This document shows, in pieces, positions 51,986 to 60,064 of a DNA stretch of 64,000 bases (positions are counted from its first letter, which is position 1; the number at the start of each line of letters is the position of its first letter). The stretch is taken from assembly GCF_014649955.1 (NCBI RefSeq), contig NZ_BMUA01000016.1, forward strand, positions 62,001-126,000. The letters run 5' to 3'. This DNA is from Streptomyces violascens (GTDB lineage Bacteria; Actinomycetota; Actinomycetes; Streptomycetales; Streptomycetaceae). The notes beneath the pieces are model-generated. The model searched no databases and had not been told where the DNA came from. It was given only the letters and a program-made list of their open reading frames with translations. A program made the position numbers and the translations under genes.

Positions 51986-52639
51986 CTAGCGCGTGGCGCC
52001 GCGGAAGCGTCGGTAGAGGACGCCGCCGCCAAGGAGCAGTGCGGCCGACGCGGGGATCGCGAGCCCGATGCCGTCGGCGCCGGTGTGGGCCAGCGTGGCC
52101 CCCTGCGGCACGGGGAGCGCGCGGGAGGCCGGGACGGGGGCGGGCGCCGGGTGCACGGGAGGCGCGACCGGGTGATGGCGAACCGGCGTGGAGTGGTTCA
52201 CCGAAGTGTTGCCCACGGCCGGGTTGAGCGCGCCGACGACGCTGACCGAGTTCCCGGAGATGTTGACAGGGAGATCAACGGGGAGCTGGAGACCGTTGCC
52301 CGAGAGCACCCCGGGCGAATCCTTTCCTCGACCTGACGCGGAGGCTCCGCCGGTGTGGCCGGAGTGCTCGGAACCCGCCTTGGCGCCGTGGTGGGCGCCC
52401 GAGGCGTTGACGCACGTGTTGCCCGAACTGGGGTTGAGCAGCCCGAGTACGTCGACGGTGTTCCCGCATACGTTGACCGGGACGTTGACCGGAAGCTGCA
52501 CGGAATTGCCCGCCAGCACGCCCGGGGAGGAGTCAGCGCTGCCGCCCGCGTGGGAGTCCGCGTAGGCGTAGCCGGTCGCGGCCAGCACACCGCCCGTGGC
52601 CACCACCGTGACCAGGCCTTTCATGGCGACCCGTCTCAT
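51986..52639 (-). CDS. Long chaplin with LAxTG sorting signal
   Basis: A 217-residue surface protein of the ChpA-C type, which coat aerial hyphae with hydrophobic amyloid-like fibres. Signal peptide about 1-27, chaplin domain 1 (38-80; Cys58, Cys76), a Gly/His/Ser spacer, chaplin domain 2 (108-150), a Pro-rich wall region, and the sorting signal LAHTG (183-187) with a membrane helix and RRFRGATR tail. Domain 2 has Ser128 and Ser146 where domain 1 has cysteines. AGGA six bases before ATG 52639. Confidence 0.95.
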   Translation of the reverse strand: MRRVAMKGLVTVVATGGVLAATGYAYADSHAGGSADSSPGVLAGNSVQLPVNVPVNVCGNTVDVLGLLNPSSGNTCVNASGAHHGAKAGSEHSGHTGGASASGRGKDSPGVLSGNGLQLPVDLPVNISGNSVSVVGALNPAVGNTSVNHSTPVRHHPVAPPVHPAPAPVPASRALPVPQGATLAHTGADGIGLAIPASAALLLGGGVLYRRFRGATR

Positions 52640-52789
52640 TGGTTTCCTGCCTTCCGGAGGTTGTCGCGGGCCACTCGCCCGCACCGCCATCAACTCCGGA
52701 GAAGCCTGATGGGTTATGCCTAATACGCCTTTCACCCCATCGAGTGGCCTGATTATCGATTTGAGTCAACTACATGATGTTTGCTGCTT

Positions 52790-52806
52790 TATGTACCTGT
52801 ATGTAC
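52790..52806. repeat. Short direct repeat near chaplin and rhomboid-like genes
   Basis: TATGTAC occurs twice with a ten-base period (52790-52796 and 52800-52806), in an AT-rich stretch between two divergent genes. One helical turn apart, it could be a regulator site. Confidence 0.3.
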
Positions 52807-52933
52807 GCCAGCGACAAGGCGTCCCACACCTGGTCGAATGGGTCCAGGGGCGGCCCCTGCCCCATGTCCGGCTCATGGCAGGATCGACGACCGGAGGTCG
52901 GTGGGGAGTCCCTGGCCGGAGCGGGTCTGGGGG

Positions 52934-53746
52934 ATGTCGGTGAGCGGGGACACGAAAGCCCGGGTGCGGGCCGCGGGGCCGGAACCGGCCCCCGCCGGAG
53001 TTCGGCGGCCCTTCGCCACGCCGGCGCTCCGATCGCCCGGCCGAGCCGAACGCAGCCTCAAGCGCTTCGTACGTTTCCTCGGACGAAACCTGCTCCGCGA
53101 GTTCCGCTCCATCGTCGCCGAGCCCGTACGCGAGCTCGTGCGGCGCGGCCTGTCCGGCATTCTCATCGCGGTGCTGGCGTCCGCCGCGGTGCTCTCGCTG
53201 CACGCGGTGGACCAGCACCGCACCGGCGCGGTACTGGTGCGGCTCGTCTCGCACGTGCGGGGCGACATCCCGCTCCCGCTCGTGCTGCTGCGTACGCCGC
53301 TCTCGCTGTTCGTCCCGGCCCGTGACATGCCCGCCCTGCCGGGCATCCCCGTGCTGTTCCTCGGCTTCGCGCTGGCCCAGCTGGTGCTGGGGCGCAGGCG
53401 GACCCTGCTGGTGGCGTACGCCGTGTCGCTCGCGGGCACGCTCAGCGCGCGCGTCATGATCGCGGTGGGGCCCAGGTGGTGGGGGCTGCCGCCCGAGGCC
53501 GCCCATGTCGTCGACACCGGGGCCTCCGCCGCCGTGGTGGGCCTCTTCGCCCACATCGCCACGGTGAAGCGGGCGCCCGTCCTGTTCTTCTTCGCGGTCA
53601 CCCCGACCGTGATCAGATCCTTCGAGAAGCCGAACCTGGCCGGCCGGGAACACATCGTCGCCATCACGTTCGCCGTGGTCCTCGGCTTCCTCGCCACCCG
53701 GAAGTCCAGGAAGCCGGCACCCGTCGGCATGACTCGTCCGGCCTGA
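52934..53746 (+). CDS. Rhomboid-like membrane protein
   Basis: A 270-residue membrane protein with about six helices after a basic cytoplasmic N-terminus (RAERSLKRFVRFLGRN). TGASAAVVGLFAH resembles the rhomboid GxSxG serine region, and EHIVAITFAVVLG the HxxxxxG histidine helix, so a serine protease of the rhomboid type is possible, although the second small residue of GxSG is not conserved. ATG 52934; upstream a GGGGG. Divergent from the chaplin and convergent with MgtC. Confidence 0.78.
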   Translation: MSVSGDTKARVRAAGPEPAPAGVRRPFATPALRSPGRAERSLKRFVRFLGRNLLREFRSIVAEPVRELVRRGLSGILIAVLASAAVLSLHAVDQHRTGAVLVRLVSHVRGDIPLPLVLLRTPLSLFVPARDMPALPGIPVLFLGFALAQLVLGRRRTLLVAYAVSLAGTLSARVMIAVGPRWWGLPPEAAHVVDTGASAAVVGLFAHIATVKRAPVLFFFAVTPTVIRSFEKPNLAGREHIVAITFAVVLGFLATRKSRKPAPVGMTRPA

Positions 53747-53761
53747 GGCCGGGGCCGCGGC

Positions 53762-54481
53762 TCACTCGTCCTCGTTGCCGCCACGCGTGCAGGCCACCAC
53801 ACCGGCCACATCGGCGAACCGGGCGGTGAGGACGGCCGGGTCGCCGCGGCCGACCGCCGAGATCTGCACCTCCGCCGGGTCCCCGGTGCCTCCCGCCCTC
53901 AGCATCTGGAGCCCCCCGACGGTGAACCCGGCCCGCTCGCACTGCTCCATGAGCTCCTGAAGCAGCCCGGGGCGCTGCTCGTACGCGATCCGGAAGGACG
54001 AGGCCACCGACCGCATGGCGGGCAGCCGGTGGGCTATCGGGCGGACCACGTAGGCGGCGACGAAGTACGCGGCGGTCGCCAGGACCGAGAGCAACGGCAG
54101 GCCCGCGGCCGCGGCAGCGCCCACGGCCGCCGTCAGCCAGATCGTGGCGGCCGTGGTGAGGCCCTGGACAGAGCCCCGGTGCACGAAGATCACCCCGGCG
54201 CCGATGAAGCCGACCCCCGACACGATCTGCGCCGTCACACGGGACGGGTCGAGCTCGATGGTCCCGACGTGCAGGACATCGGCGAACCCGTACTTGCTGA
54301 CCAGCGTGAACAGCGCCGCGCCGACGCCGACCGTGGTGTACGTCCGCAGCCCCGCGGCCTTCTGGCGGATCTCCCGCTCCAGGCCGATGGCCGCGGAGAG
54401 CAGGAACGCCAGGCCGAACTCGCCCGCCTGGAGCCACCCCTGCCCACTCGGCTCCAGCGCCCCGGCCGCCAGCAGCACCAT
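53762..54481 (-). CDS. MgtC/SapB-family membrane protein
   Basis: A 239-residue protein: four or five N-terminal helices (LAFLLSAAIGLEREIRQKAAGLRTYTTVG, IVSGVGFIGAGVIF) and a C-terminal ACT-like cytoplasmic domain. MgtC proteins help bacteria cope with low magnesium and acidity, partly by inhibiting the F-type ATPase. GGAAGGGG precedes ATG 54481. Convergent with the rhomboid-like gene over 15 bases. Confidence 0.92.
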   Translation of the reverse strand: MVLLAAGALEPSGQGWLQAGEFGLAFLLSAAIGLEREIRQKAAGLRTYTTVGVGAALFTLVSKYGFADVLHVGTIELDPSRVTAQIVSGVGFIGAGVIFVHRGSVQGLTTAATIWLTAAVGAAAAAGLPLLSVLATAAYFVAAYVVRPIAHRLPAMRSVASSFRIAYEQRPGLLQELMEQCERAGFTVGGLQMLRAGGTGDPAEVQISAVGRGDPAVLTARFADVAGVVACTRGGNEDE

Positions 54482-54563
54482 CCCGTGCCCCTTCCCACGC
54501 CTACCGCACGAACAGGCTCCGCCTACCCGTACAGCCACATTCCATGAGGCCCCGCCGCTTGGC

Positions 54564-56084
54564 TCAGCGGCAGCGGAGCGCGGCGTACAGGTCGAGCTTG
54601 TGCTCCAGGCGGGAGAGGTCGCGGCCGGTGAGGACCTCGATGCGCTGGATGCGGTAGTGGACGGTGTTGACATGCAGGTGCAGGGCCTCGGCGGTGCGCG
54701 CCCAGGATCCGTTGTGCGCGAGGAAGGACTCCAGGGTCTCCCGGAGCATCCGCGAGGACGTGTTGTCGTCGGCCAGGGGGCCCAGGACGCGGTCGTGGTA
54801 GGCGGCCCGGACATCGGCGGGGATGCCGGCGAGCAGCCCCTCCAGCGTGGTCAGGTCCTCCACGGAGTCCAGCCTCGCCCCGTCGGGTGCCTTCGAGCGG
54901 GCCGTGGCCAGGGCGTATCGGGCGCCGGTCAGGCTGGAGTTGAGCCGGTCCGGCGAGGTGACCTCGGCGCCGATGCCGCCATGCAGCGGGACCAGCGGTG
55001 CACAGGCGTGCGCCACGGGCCACAACTCGCCCAGTTTCACGGCCGGTCCGGGCCCACCCTGGACCACGGCCACCACCTCGCCGTGCGGGAGCCGGCCGAG
55101 GGCGAACGGCCGGTCGGGGGTGTGGCGCAGGGCCTCGGCGAGGGCGTCGGCCGCCGCGCCGTGGTCGGCGTCGGCCTTCGCGGCGGCGGTCAGGACGTGG
55201 AACGGGCCGTCGTGGGACAGCCCGCAGGCGGTGAGCGCGCCGCGCAGCGCGGAGAGGTCGGGGATCGGCGCGTCGATGAGCCGGACCAGGTCACCGGCCC
55301 GCCGCCGGGCCTCCTTCCTCGCCCGGTCCCGGCCGTACCGGTGGTCGGCGAACACGTCCGCCGTCTCGTGCAGGAGCCGCGGCGGGGCGGTGGCCGCGTC
55401 GGCGAGGTGCAGGTACCAGCTGTCGTACGGCGAACTGTCGGTGTCGATGCGCAGGGTGAGGCCGTCGGGCGCGCGGCGCAGCAGCTCCCGGGCTCGCTGC
55501 GCGGGGATCGCGGGGGCCTTGGGGGTGCGCGCGACGGTGCGCCCGGTCGGTGTCAGTACGTAGCAGTCCGGGGCGCCGAGGTGGGCGAGCGCGCGGTCGA
55601 GCAGAACGTCGGGCTCCGCGCCCGCCCGGACGAGGTCGCTGAGCTCGCTGCGGACGTTCTCGGGCAGGGCGTAGCGGTGCGAGGTGGGCCGCCTGCTGAG
55701 GTCGCCCCACTGGCGCAGTTAGACGGCCTCGGTGATGGCCCGGAAGTTGGTGCGCGAGGGCACGGCGAGCAGCGCGATGCCGTTCTCGCGGCACGACCGG
55801 GTCAGCTCGTCGGGTACGGCGCCGTGCGTCTCCTCGCCGGCCAGGAGCGCCGCCGCGCCCGCGGTCGCCAGCGCCGAGACGAAACGGCTGATTTTCTCCG
55901 TCCCGTTCCCGGGGCTCCACCACACCAGACCGCTGAGCACGACCTCGCCCGGCCGCAGGAAGCGGGTCGGGTCCTGCAGGTCGGTGGCGGTCACCCCGGT
56001 GATCTCCCGGACGAGCTGCTGCTCGTCGCCCCAGAGCAGTTCCAGGTCGAGCGATTCGAGACGCAGGAGGTCTTCGACGTGCAT
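54564..56084 (-). pseudogene. PucR-family regulator interrupted by TAA
   Basis: The gene reads as one PucR regulator of about 505 codons (ATG 56084 to TGA 54564) except for an in-frame TAA at 55719-55721, codon 122. The N-terminal PucR domain (LLWGDEQQLVREITGVTATDLQDPTRFL) precedes the stop. After it, in the same frame, come LRQWGDLSRRPTSHRYALPENV, the central region, and the C-terminal HTH (NGSWARTAEALHLHVNTVHYRIQRIE). Tyr (TAC) at this codon would fit the flanking EAV-LRQWGD context. No internal start signal follows, so the C-terminal part is probably unmade. Confidence 0.85.
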
Positions 56085-56131
56085 GAGTGGCTCCTTGGTG
56101 CGGGTGCCGGGCCGCTGGCACCGGTTCTCGC

Positions 56132-56146
56132 ATTCACCAGGTGAAT
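56132..56146. promoter_or_regulatory. Operator dyad upstream of pucR
   Basis: ATTCACCAGGTGAAT has perfect 7-bp arms around one base, centred 55 bases upstream of the ATG. Location suggests control of the pucR gene; the binding protein is not known. Confidence 0.5.
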
Positions 56147-56429
56147 ATGAGTTTCTGCATCGTAGATACAAGGCTAGCTGGCCGATACACCTCTTGTTTG
56201 ATCATCCAGAGACGGCTCGGCCCTCTGGTGGTTTTCCGTGTGACGCACCAGTCGCGCCGGACCGGGACACGTTGCTTCACTCCCCCCGGCGAACAGGCGG
56301 CGGAGGGCCCGGGTCGAGGGCGCCGGTGCCCCAGGGCCGAGGGTGCGGATGCCCCGAGACCCTCAACTCCACTCCGCGCGGCGGAAGTTCCCCGATGAGC
56401 GCGGCGTCAGAACGCCCCGAAAACGCCGA

Positions 56430-56460
56430 AAGCCGCATCGGAATGATTCCGATGCGGCTT
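56430..56460 (-). terminator. Strong terminator after tRNA-Pro
   Basis: AAGCCGCATCGGAAT and its exact complement form a 15-bp arm pair with one base between (about 12 bp stem in practice), 20 bases downstream of the tRNA 3' end, followed on the minus strand by T-rich TTTCGGCG. Confidence 0.85.
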
Positions 56461-56480
56461 CGACCTACGACTCTTACGAG

Positions 56481-56554
<74 letters not shown>

Positions 56555-56647
56555 GTGCCCGTCTGACCTGGGGTTTCCCCCGGCCGTTCGTGCATGAGAA
56601 CCATACCGCACTCTGGGACCCCGACAGGAACGGGGGACAATCGGCAC

Positions 56648-57133
56648 ATGGAGAGTTCGACGCACCGCGATCGTGATACCGAGGGTCGGGCGCGCAACGC
56701 GCGGCCCAGGGACGGGCTCGGCCGGCCGCTGCCCTATGGCGCCGACGGGGTGGCCCGCCAGCCGGAGGGCGTGGCCAGGTCCCCCGAGGAGACGGTGCGG
56801 GAGGCGCAGCGGCTGCTCGACGCGGGGATGCCGTTCCACGCCCACGAGGTGTTCGAGGACGCGTGGAAGTCGGGCCCGGCCCAGGAGGAGCCGCTCTGGC
56901 GGGGGTTGGCGCAGCTCGCGGTGGGACTGACGCATGCCGCGCGCGGCAACGCGAAGGGCGGGGCCTCGCTCCTCGATCGCGGCACGGGCTCGCTCGCCAC
57001 GTACGCGGCGCGCGACGGCGCACCGACCTACGGGATCGATCTGGCCGGGCTAGCCGTATGGGCACGCGAGCTGGCGGACCGGCTGCCGGGCCCGGTGGAC
57101 GCGGCGGCCGAGGCACCCCGGATCACCCGCTGA
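56648..57133 (+). CDS. DUF309 domain protein
   Basis: A 161-residue protein. The DUF309 helical core is in AQRLLDAGMPFHAHEVFEDAWK, EPLWRGLAQLAVGLTHAARGN and LLDRGTGSL. Conserved His, Glu and Trp residues could form a metal or ligand site, but the function of the family is unknown. The first ~40 residues are charged and variable. Overlaps the lutC 3' end by 11 bases in convergent orientation. Confidence 0.9.
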   Translation: MESSTHRDRDTEGRARNARPRDGLGRPLPYGADGVARQPEGVARSPEETVREAQRLLDAGMPFHAHEVFEDAWKSGPAQEEPLWRGLAQLAVGLTHAARGNAKGGASLLDRGTGSLATYAARDGAPTYGIDLAGLAVWARELADRLPGPVDAAAEAPRITR

Positions 57134-57746
57134 GCAGAACCACTTCGAGGGTGCGGGGGCCGTGCACGCCCTCCACCCGGTCGAGTTCGATGTCGCTGGT
57201 GGCGGAGGGACCCGAGATCCAGGTCAGCGGGCGGCGCGGGTCGAGCCGGGACATGGCCTGCGGGACGGAGGCGACGACCTGGTCCGGCACCCGTACGACG
57301 CAGATGTGATGGTCCGGTACGAGGGAGATGCGGCGGCGGCCCTGGCCCGGGCCCGCGTCCAGGACGATGGTGCCGGTTTCGGCGATGGCCAGGGCACAGC
57401 CGGTGACGACGCTGTCGACGGCGTCCAGTTCGGCCGCCGTCGAGTCCGGGGTGTCGTCGATGCGTACGGCCGTGGCGCCCGACAGCCATTCCCGGGGCAG
57501 CCCGTCCGGCACAAGGACGCTCCCGGAGCCGCGTGCGGCGAGCAACTCCGTGATGAGAGGCCCGGCCGCGTCCGTGCGGTGCACGACCGCGCGGTAGTCG
57601 GCGAGGTTCTCGTGCAGGAGGTCGAGCACGGCCACCGGGTCGTCGGGGGTGTGGCTCGTCAGGTAGTCGCGGGTGATGGCGGGGGCCGCCGGGGCGTCGG
57701 CCACGGCGGTCCGGACGCGGGCCAGGATGCGGTCGCGTGAGCTCAT
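57123..57746 (-). CDS. lutC: LutC-like LUD-domain protein
   Basis: A 207-residue LUD-domain protein, third subunit of the LutABC L-lactate oxidation system that converts lactate to pyruvate in the cytoplasm. VDSVVTGCALAIAETGTIVLDAGPGQGRR is the family signature. It overlaps lutB by ATGA (57743-57746). Start MSSRDRIL at ATG 57746. Confidence 0.9.
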   Translation of the reverse strand: MSSRDRILARVRTAVADAPAAPAITRDYLTSHTPDDPVAVLDLLHENLADYRAVVHRTDAAGPLITELLAARGSGSVLVPDGLPREWLSGATAVRIDDTPDSTAAELDAVDSVVTGCALAIAETGTIVLDAGPGQGRRRISLVPDHHICVVRVPDQVVASVPQAMSRLDPRRPLTWISGPSATSDIELDRVEGVHGPRTLEVVLLSG

Positions 57747-59170
57747 GTGCGGTTCTTCTTCCACCAGTCACGGAAGGGTGCTTCGGGGAGTTCCGGCAGG
57801 TCGCGGCTGTCGGTCCAGGCCTGCGCGCCGGGCGGTCGCTTCGGATGCAGCGCCCGGGTCCTCGCCATCGCCCGCTCCCCCGCCGCCATGACGGCGGGAC
57901 GGTCCATGGCCCAGCCGACCGCCTTCATCGCCGCCTTCTCCAGGCGGTGTCCCCGCCCGCCCTGGCCTGCGACCTTCTCGCGGAGGTGGACCAGGACTTC
58001 CGGGATGTCGATCGCCACCGGGCACACCTCGTAGCAGGCGCCGCACAGCGAGGAGGCGTACGGCAGCGAGGCGTCGATCCCGCTCGTCGTGCCGCGGAGT
58101 TGAGGGGTGAGGATGGCGCCGATGGGGCCCGGGTAGACCGAGCCGTACGCGTGGCCGCCGGCGCGTTCGTACACCGGGCACACGTTGAGGCAGGCCGAGC
58201 AGCGGATGCAGCGCAGCGCCTGGCGGCCGATGTCGTCGGCAAGCGCGTCGGTGCGGCCGTTGTCGAGCAGGACGAGGTGGAAGGTCTGGGGGCCGTCACC
58301 GTCGGCGGTACCGGTCCACATGCTCGTGTACGGGTTCATCCGCTCGGCCGTCGAGGAGCGCGGCAGGGTCTGGAGGAACACTTCCAGGTCCTGCCAGGTG
58401 GGGACCACCTTTTCGATGCCGACGACCGAGATCAGGGTCTCGGGCAGGGTCAGGCACATGCGCCCGTTGCCCTCGGACTCGAAGACGACCAGGGTGCCGG
58501 TCTCGGCGACCATGAAGTTGGCGCCCGAGATTCCCACCTTGGCGCGCAGGAATTTCTCGCGCAGATGCAGTCGGGCCGCCTCGGCGAGGTCGGCGGGCGT
58601 GTCGGTGAGCCCGTCGGGGGCGGGCCTGCCCCAACTGCCCATCTTTTCGAGGAAGATGTCGCGGATCTCGCCGCGGTTGCGGTGAATGGCCGGGACGAGG
58701 ATGTGCGAGGGCCGGTCGTCGCCGAGCTGGACGATGAGCTCGGCGAGGTCGGTCTCGTAGGCGTGGATGCCTTCGGCGGCGAGCGCCTCGTTGAGGCCGA
58801 TCTCCTGGGTGGCCATGGACTTCACCTTGACCACCTCCGTCTCACCGGTGGCCTTGATCAGGTCGGCGACGATCCGGTTGGCCTCGTCCGCGTCGGCGGC
58901 CCAGTGGACGGTGCCCCCGGCCGCGGTGACCGACTCCTCCAACTGCACCAGATAGCGGTCGAGGTGGCGGAGGGTGTCGTCCTTGATGCGCTTGCCGGCC
59001 TCGCGCAGCTGCTGCCAGTCGGCGAGTTCGGCGACCGCCTTGGCTCGCTTGTCGCGGATGGTGTGCGTGGCGTGACGCAGATTGCCGCGCAGGGTGGTGT
59101 CGCGTACGGCGTCGTGGGCCGCCCGGGGGAACGGAGGGAACGCCGGCATGCCGACGAAGGTGCCGCTCAT
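57743..59170 (-). CDS. lutB: LutB-like iron-sulfur protein
   Basis: A 475-residue central subunit of the lactate-oxidising complex. An N-terminal LUD domain (about 60-300; GISGANFMVAETGTLVVFESEGNGR) is followed by a ferredoxin-like domain with two 4Fe-4S motifs (CIRCSACLNVCPVY and CGACYEVCPVAID). ATG 59170 overlaps the lutA stop, ATGA. A charged tail closes the protein. Confidence 0.94.
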   Translation of the reverse strand: MSGTFVGMPAFPPFPRAAHDAVRDTTLRGNLRHATHTIRDKRAKAVAELADWQQLREAGKRIKDDTLRHLDRYLVQLEESVTAAGGTVHWAADADEANRIVADLIKATGETEVVKVKSMATQEIGLNEALAAEGIHAYETDLAELIVQLGDDRPSHILVPAIHRNRGEIRDIFLEKMGSWGRPAPDGLTDTPADLAEAARLHLREKFLRAKVGISGANFMVAETGTLVVFESEGNGRMCLTLPETLISVVGIEKVVPTWQDLEVFLQTLPRSSTAERMNPYTSMWTGTADGDGPQTFHLVLLDNGRTDALADDIGRQALRCIRCSACLNVCPVYERAGGHAYGSVYPGPIGAILTPQLRGTTSGIDASLPYASSLCGACYEVCPVAIDIPEVLVHLREKVAGQGGRGHRLEKAAMKAVGWAMDRPAVMAAGERAMARTRALHPKRPPGAQAWTDSRDLPELPEAPFRDWWKKNRT

Positions 59171-59922
59171 ACGTGGGGCTCCGCTTCCGTGCTGCCCAGG
59201 ATCTCGGCGATGTGCAGGGCCCGCAGCGGGGCGTCCTGGCGGTGGAGGATGCCGCCGAGGTGCATCAGGCAGGAGTTGTCGGCGCCGCACAGCACCTCGG
59301 CTCCGGTGGCGGCGGCGTTGCGTACCTTGTCGGTGCCCATCGCCGCCGAGACGTCCGGGTTCTTGACGGCGAAGGTGCCGCCGAAGCCGCAGCACTCCTC
59401 GGCGCCGGGCAGTTCGCGCAGCTCCAGGCCCTTGACCGCTTCGAGGAGCCGGCGCGGCCGGTCGCCGAGGCCGAGCAGGCGCAGGCCGTGGCAGGAAGGG
59501 TGGTAGGTGACCGTGTGCGGGAAGTACGCGCCGACGTCGGTCGTGCCGAGTACGTCGACGAGGAACTCGGTCAGCTCGTACATGCGCGGCACGAGAAACT
59601 CCGCGGCCTCGGCCAGGTCGGCGCCCCGCCGCTGCGCTGCGGCTCTGCGCGCGATGCGGGGATAGTTGTCGCGGACCATCGCCGCACAGGAGCCGGAGGG
59701 GGTGACGATGTGGTCGTAGCCCTCGAAGACCCGGCCCATCCGGCGCACCAGTGGCTCGGTCTCGTGCCGGTAGCCCGTATTGAACTGCGGCTGCCCGCAG
59801 CACGTCTGCCCGGCCGGGAAGTCGACCTCGACCCCGAGCCGTTCGAGCAGCTTCACCGTCGCGATGCCGGTGGCCGGGTACACCGCGTCATTGACGCAGG
59901 TGACGAAGAGTGCGACTCGCAT
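59167..59922 (-). CDS. lutA: LutA-like (Fe-S)-binding protein
   Basis: A 251-residue subunit with two cysteine-rich CCG domains: CCGQPQFNTGY and later HPSCHGLR plus EECCGFGGTF, the residues that bind a 4Fe-4S cluster. First gene of the lutABC operon. ATG 59922 lacks an upstream purine site; CATATC 10 bases before it could be a -10, so a leaderless start is possible. No LutR-type GntR regulator gene is adjacent. Confidence 0.94.
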   Translation of the reverse strand: MRVALFVTCVNDAVYPATGIATVKLLERLGVEVDFPAGQTCCGQPQFNTGYRHETEPLVRRMGRVFEGYDHIVTPSGSCAAMVRDNYPRIARRAAAQRRGADLAEAAEFLVPRMYELTEFLVDVLGTTDVGAYFPHTVTYHPSCHGLRLLGLGDRPRRLLEAVKGLELRELPGAEECCGFGGTFAVKNPDVSAAMGTDKVRNAAATGAEVLCGADNSCLMHLGGILHRQDAPLRALHIAEILGSTEAEPHV

Positions 59923-60033
59923 GGTCGGAGGATATGCCGCGCGAGTGGTTCAGGGTAGGACCGTGATCAGCGGAGATTACGGCCGAATCGGGGCATGCGT
60001 TCCGGAAGCCAGTGCATAGACATCGGACAACTC

Positions 60034-60062
60034 CCTTGCGTGAACGGGTAGTTGACGCAAGG
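60034..60062 (-). terminator. Terminator after the second P450 gene
   Basis: CCTTGCGT and ACGCAAGG pair perfectly with 13 bases between, ending three bases from the P450 stop at 60065. Confidence 0.6.
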
Positions 60063-60064
60063 AC

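Larger units (their letters stand above)
56085..56480. other. Intergenic region with dyad and tRNA terminator
   Basis: Between the pucR start and the tRNA, it holds the dyad at 56132 and the terminator at 56430, plus an AT-rich promoter-like stretch (56140-56215). No gene is supported. Confidence 0.5.
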
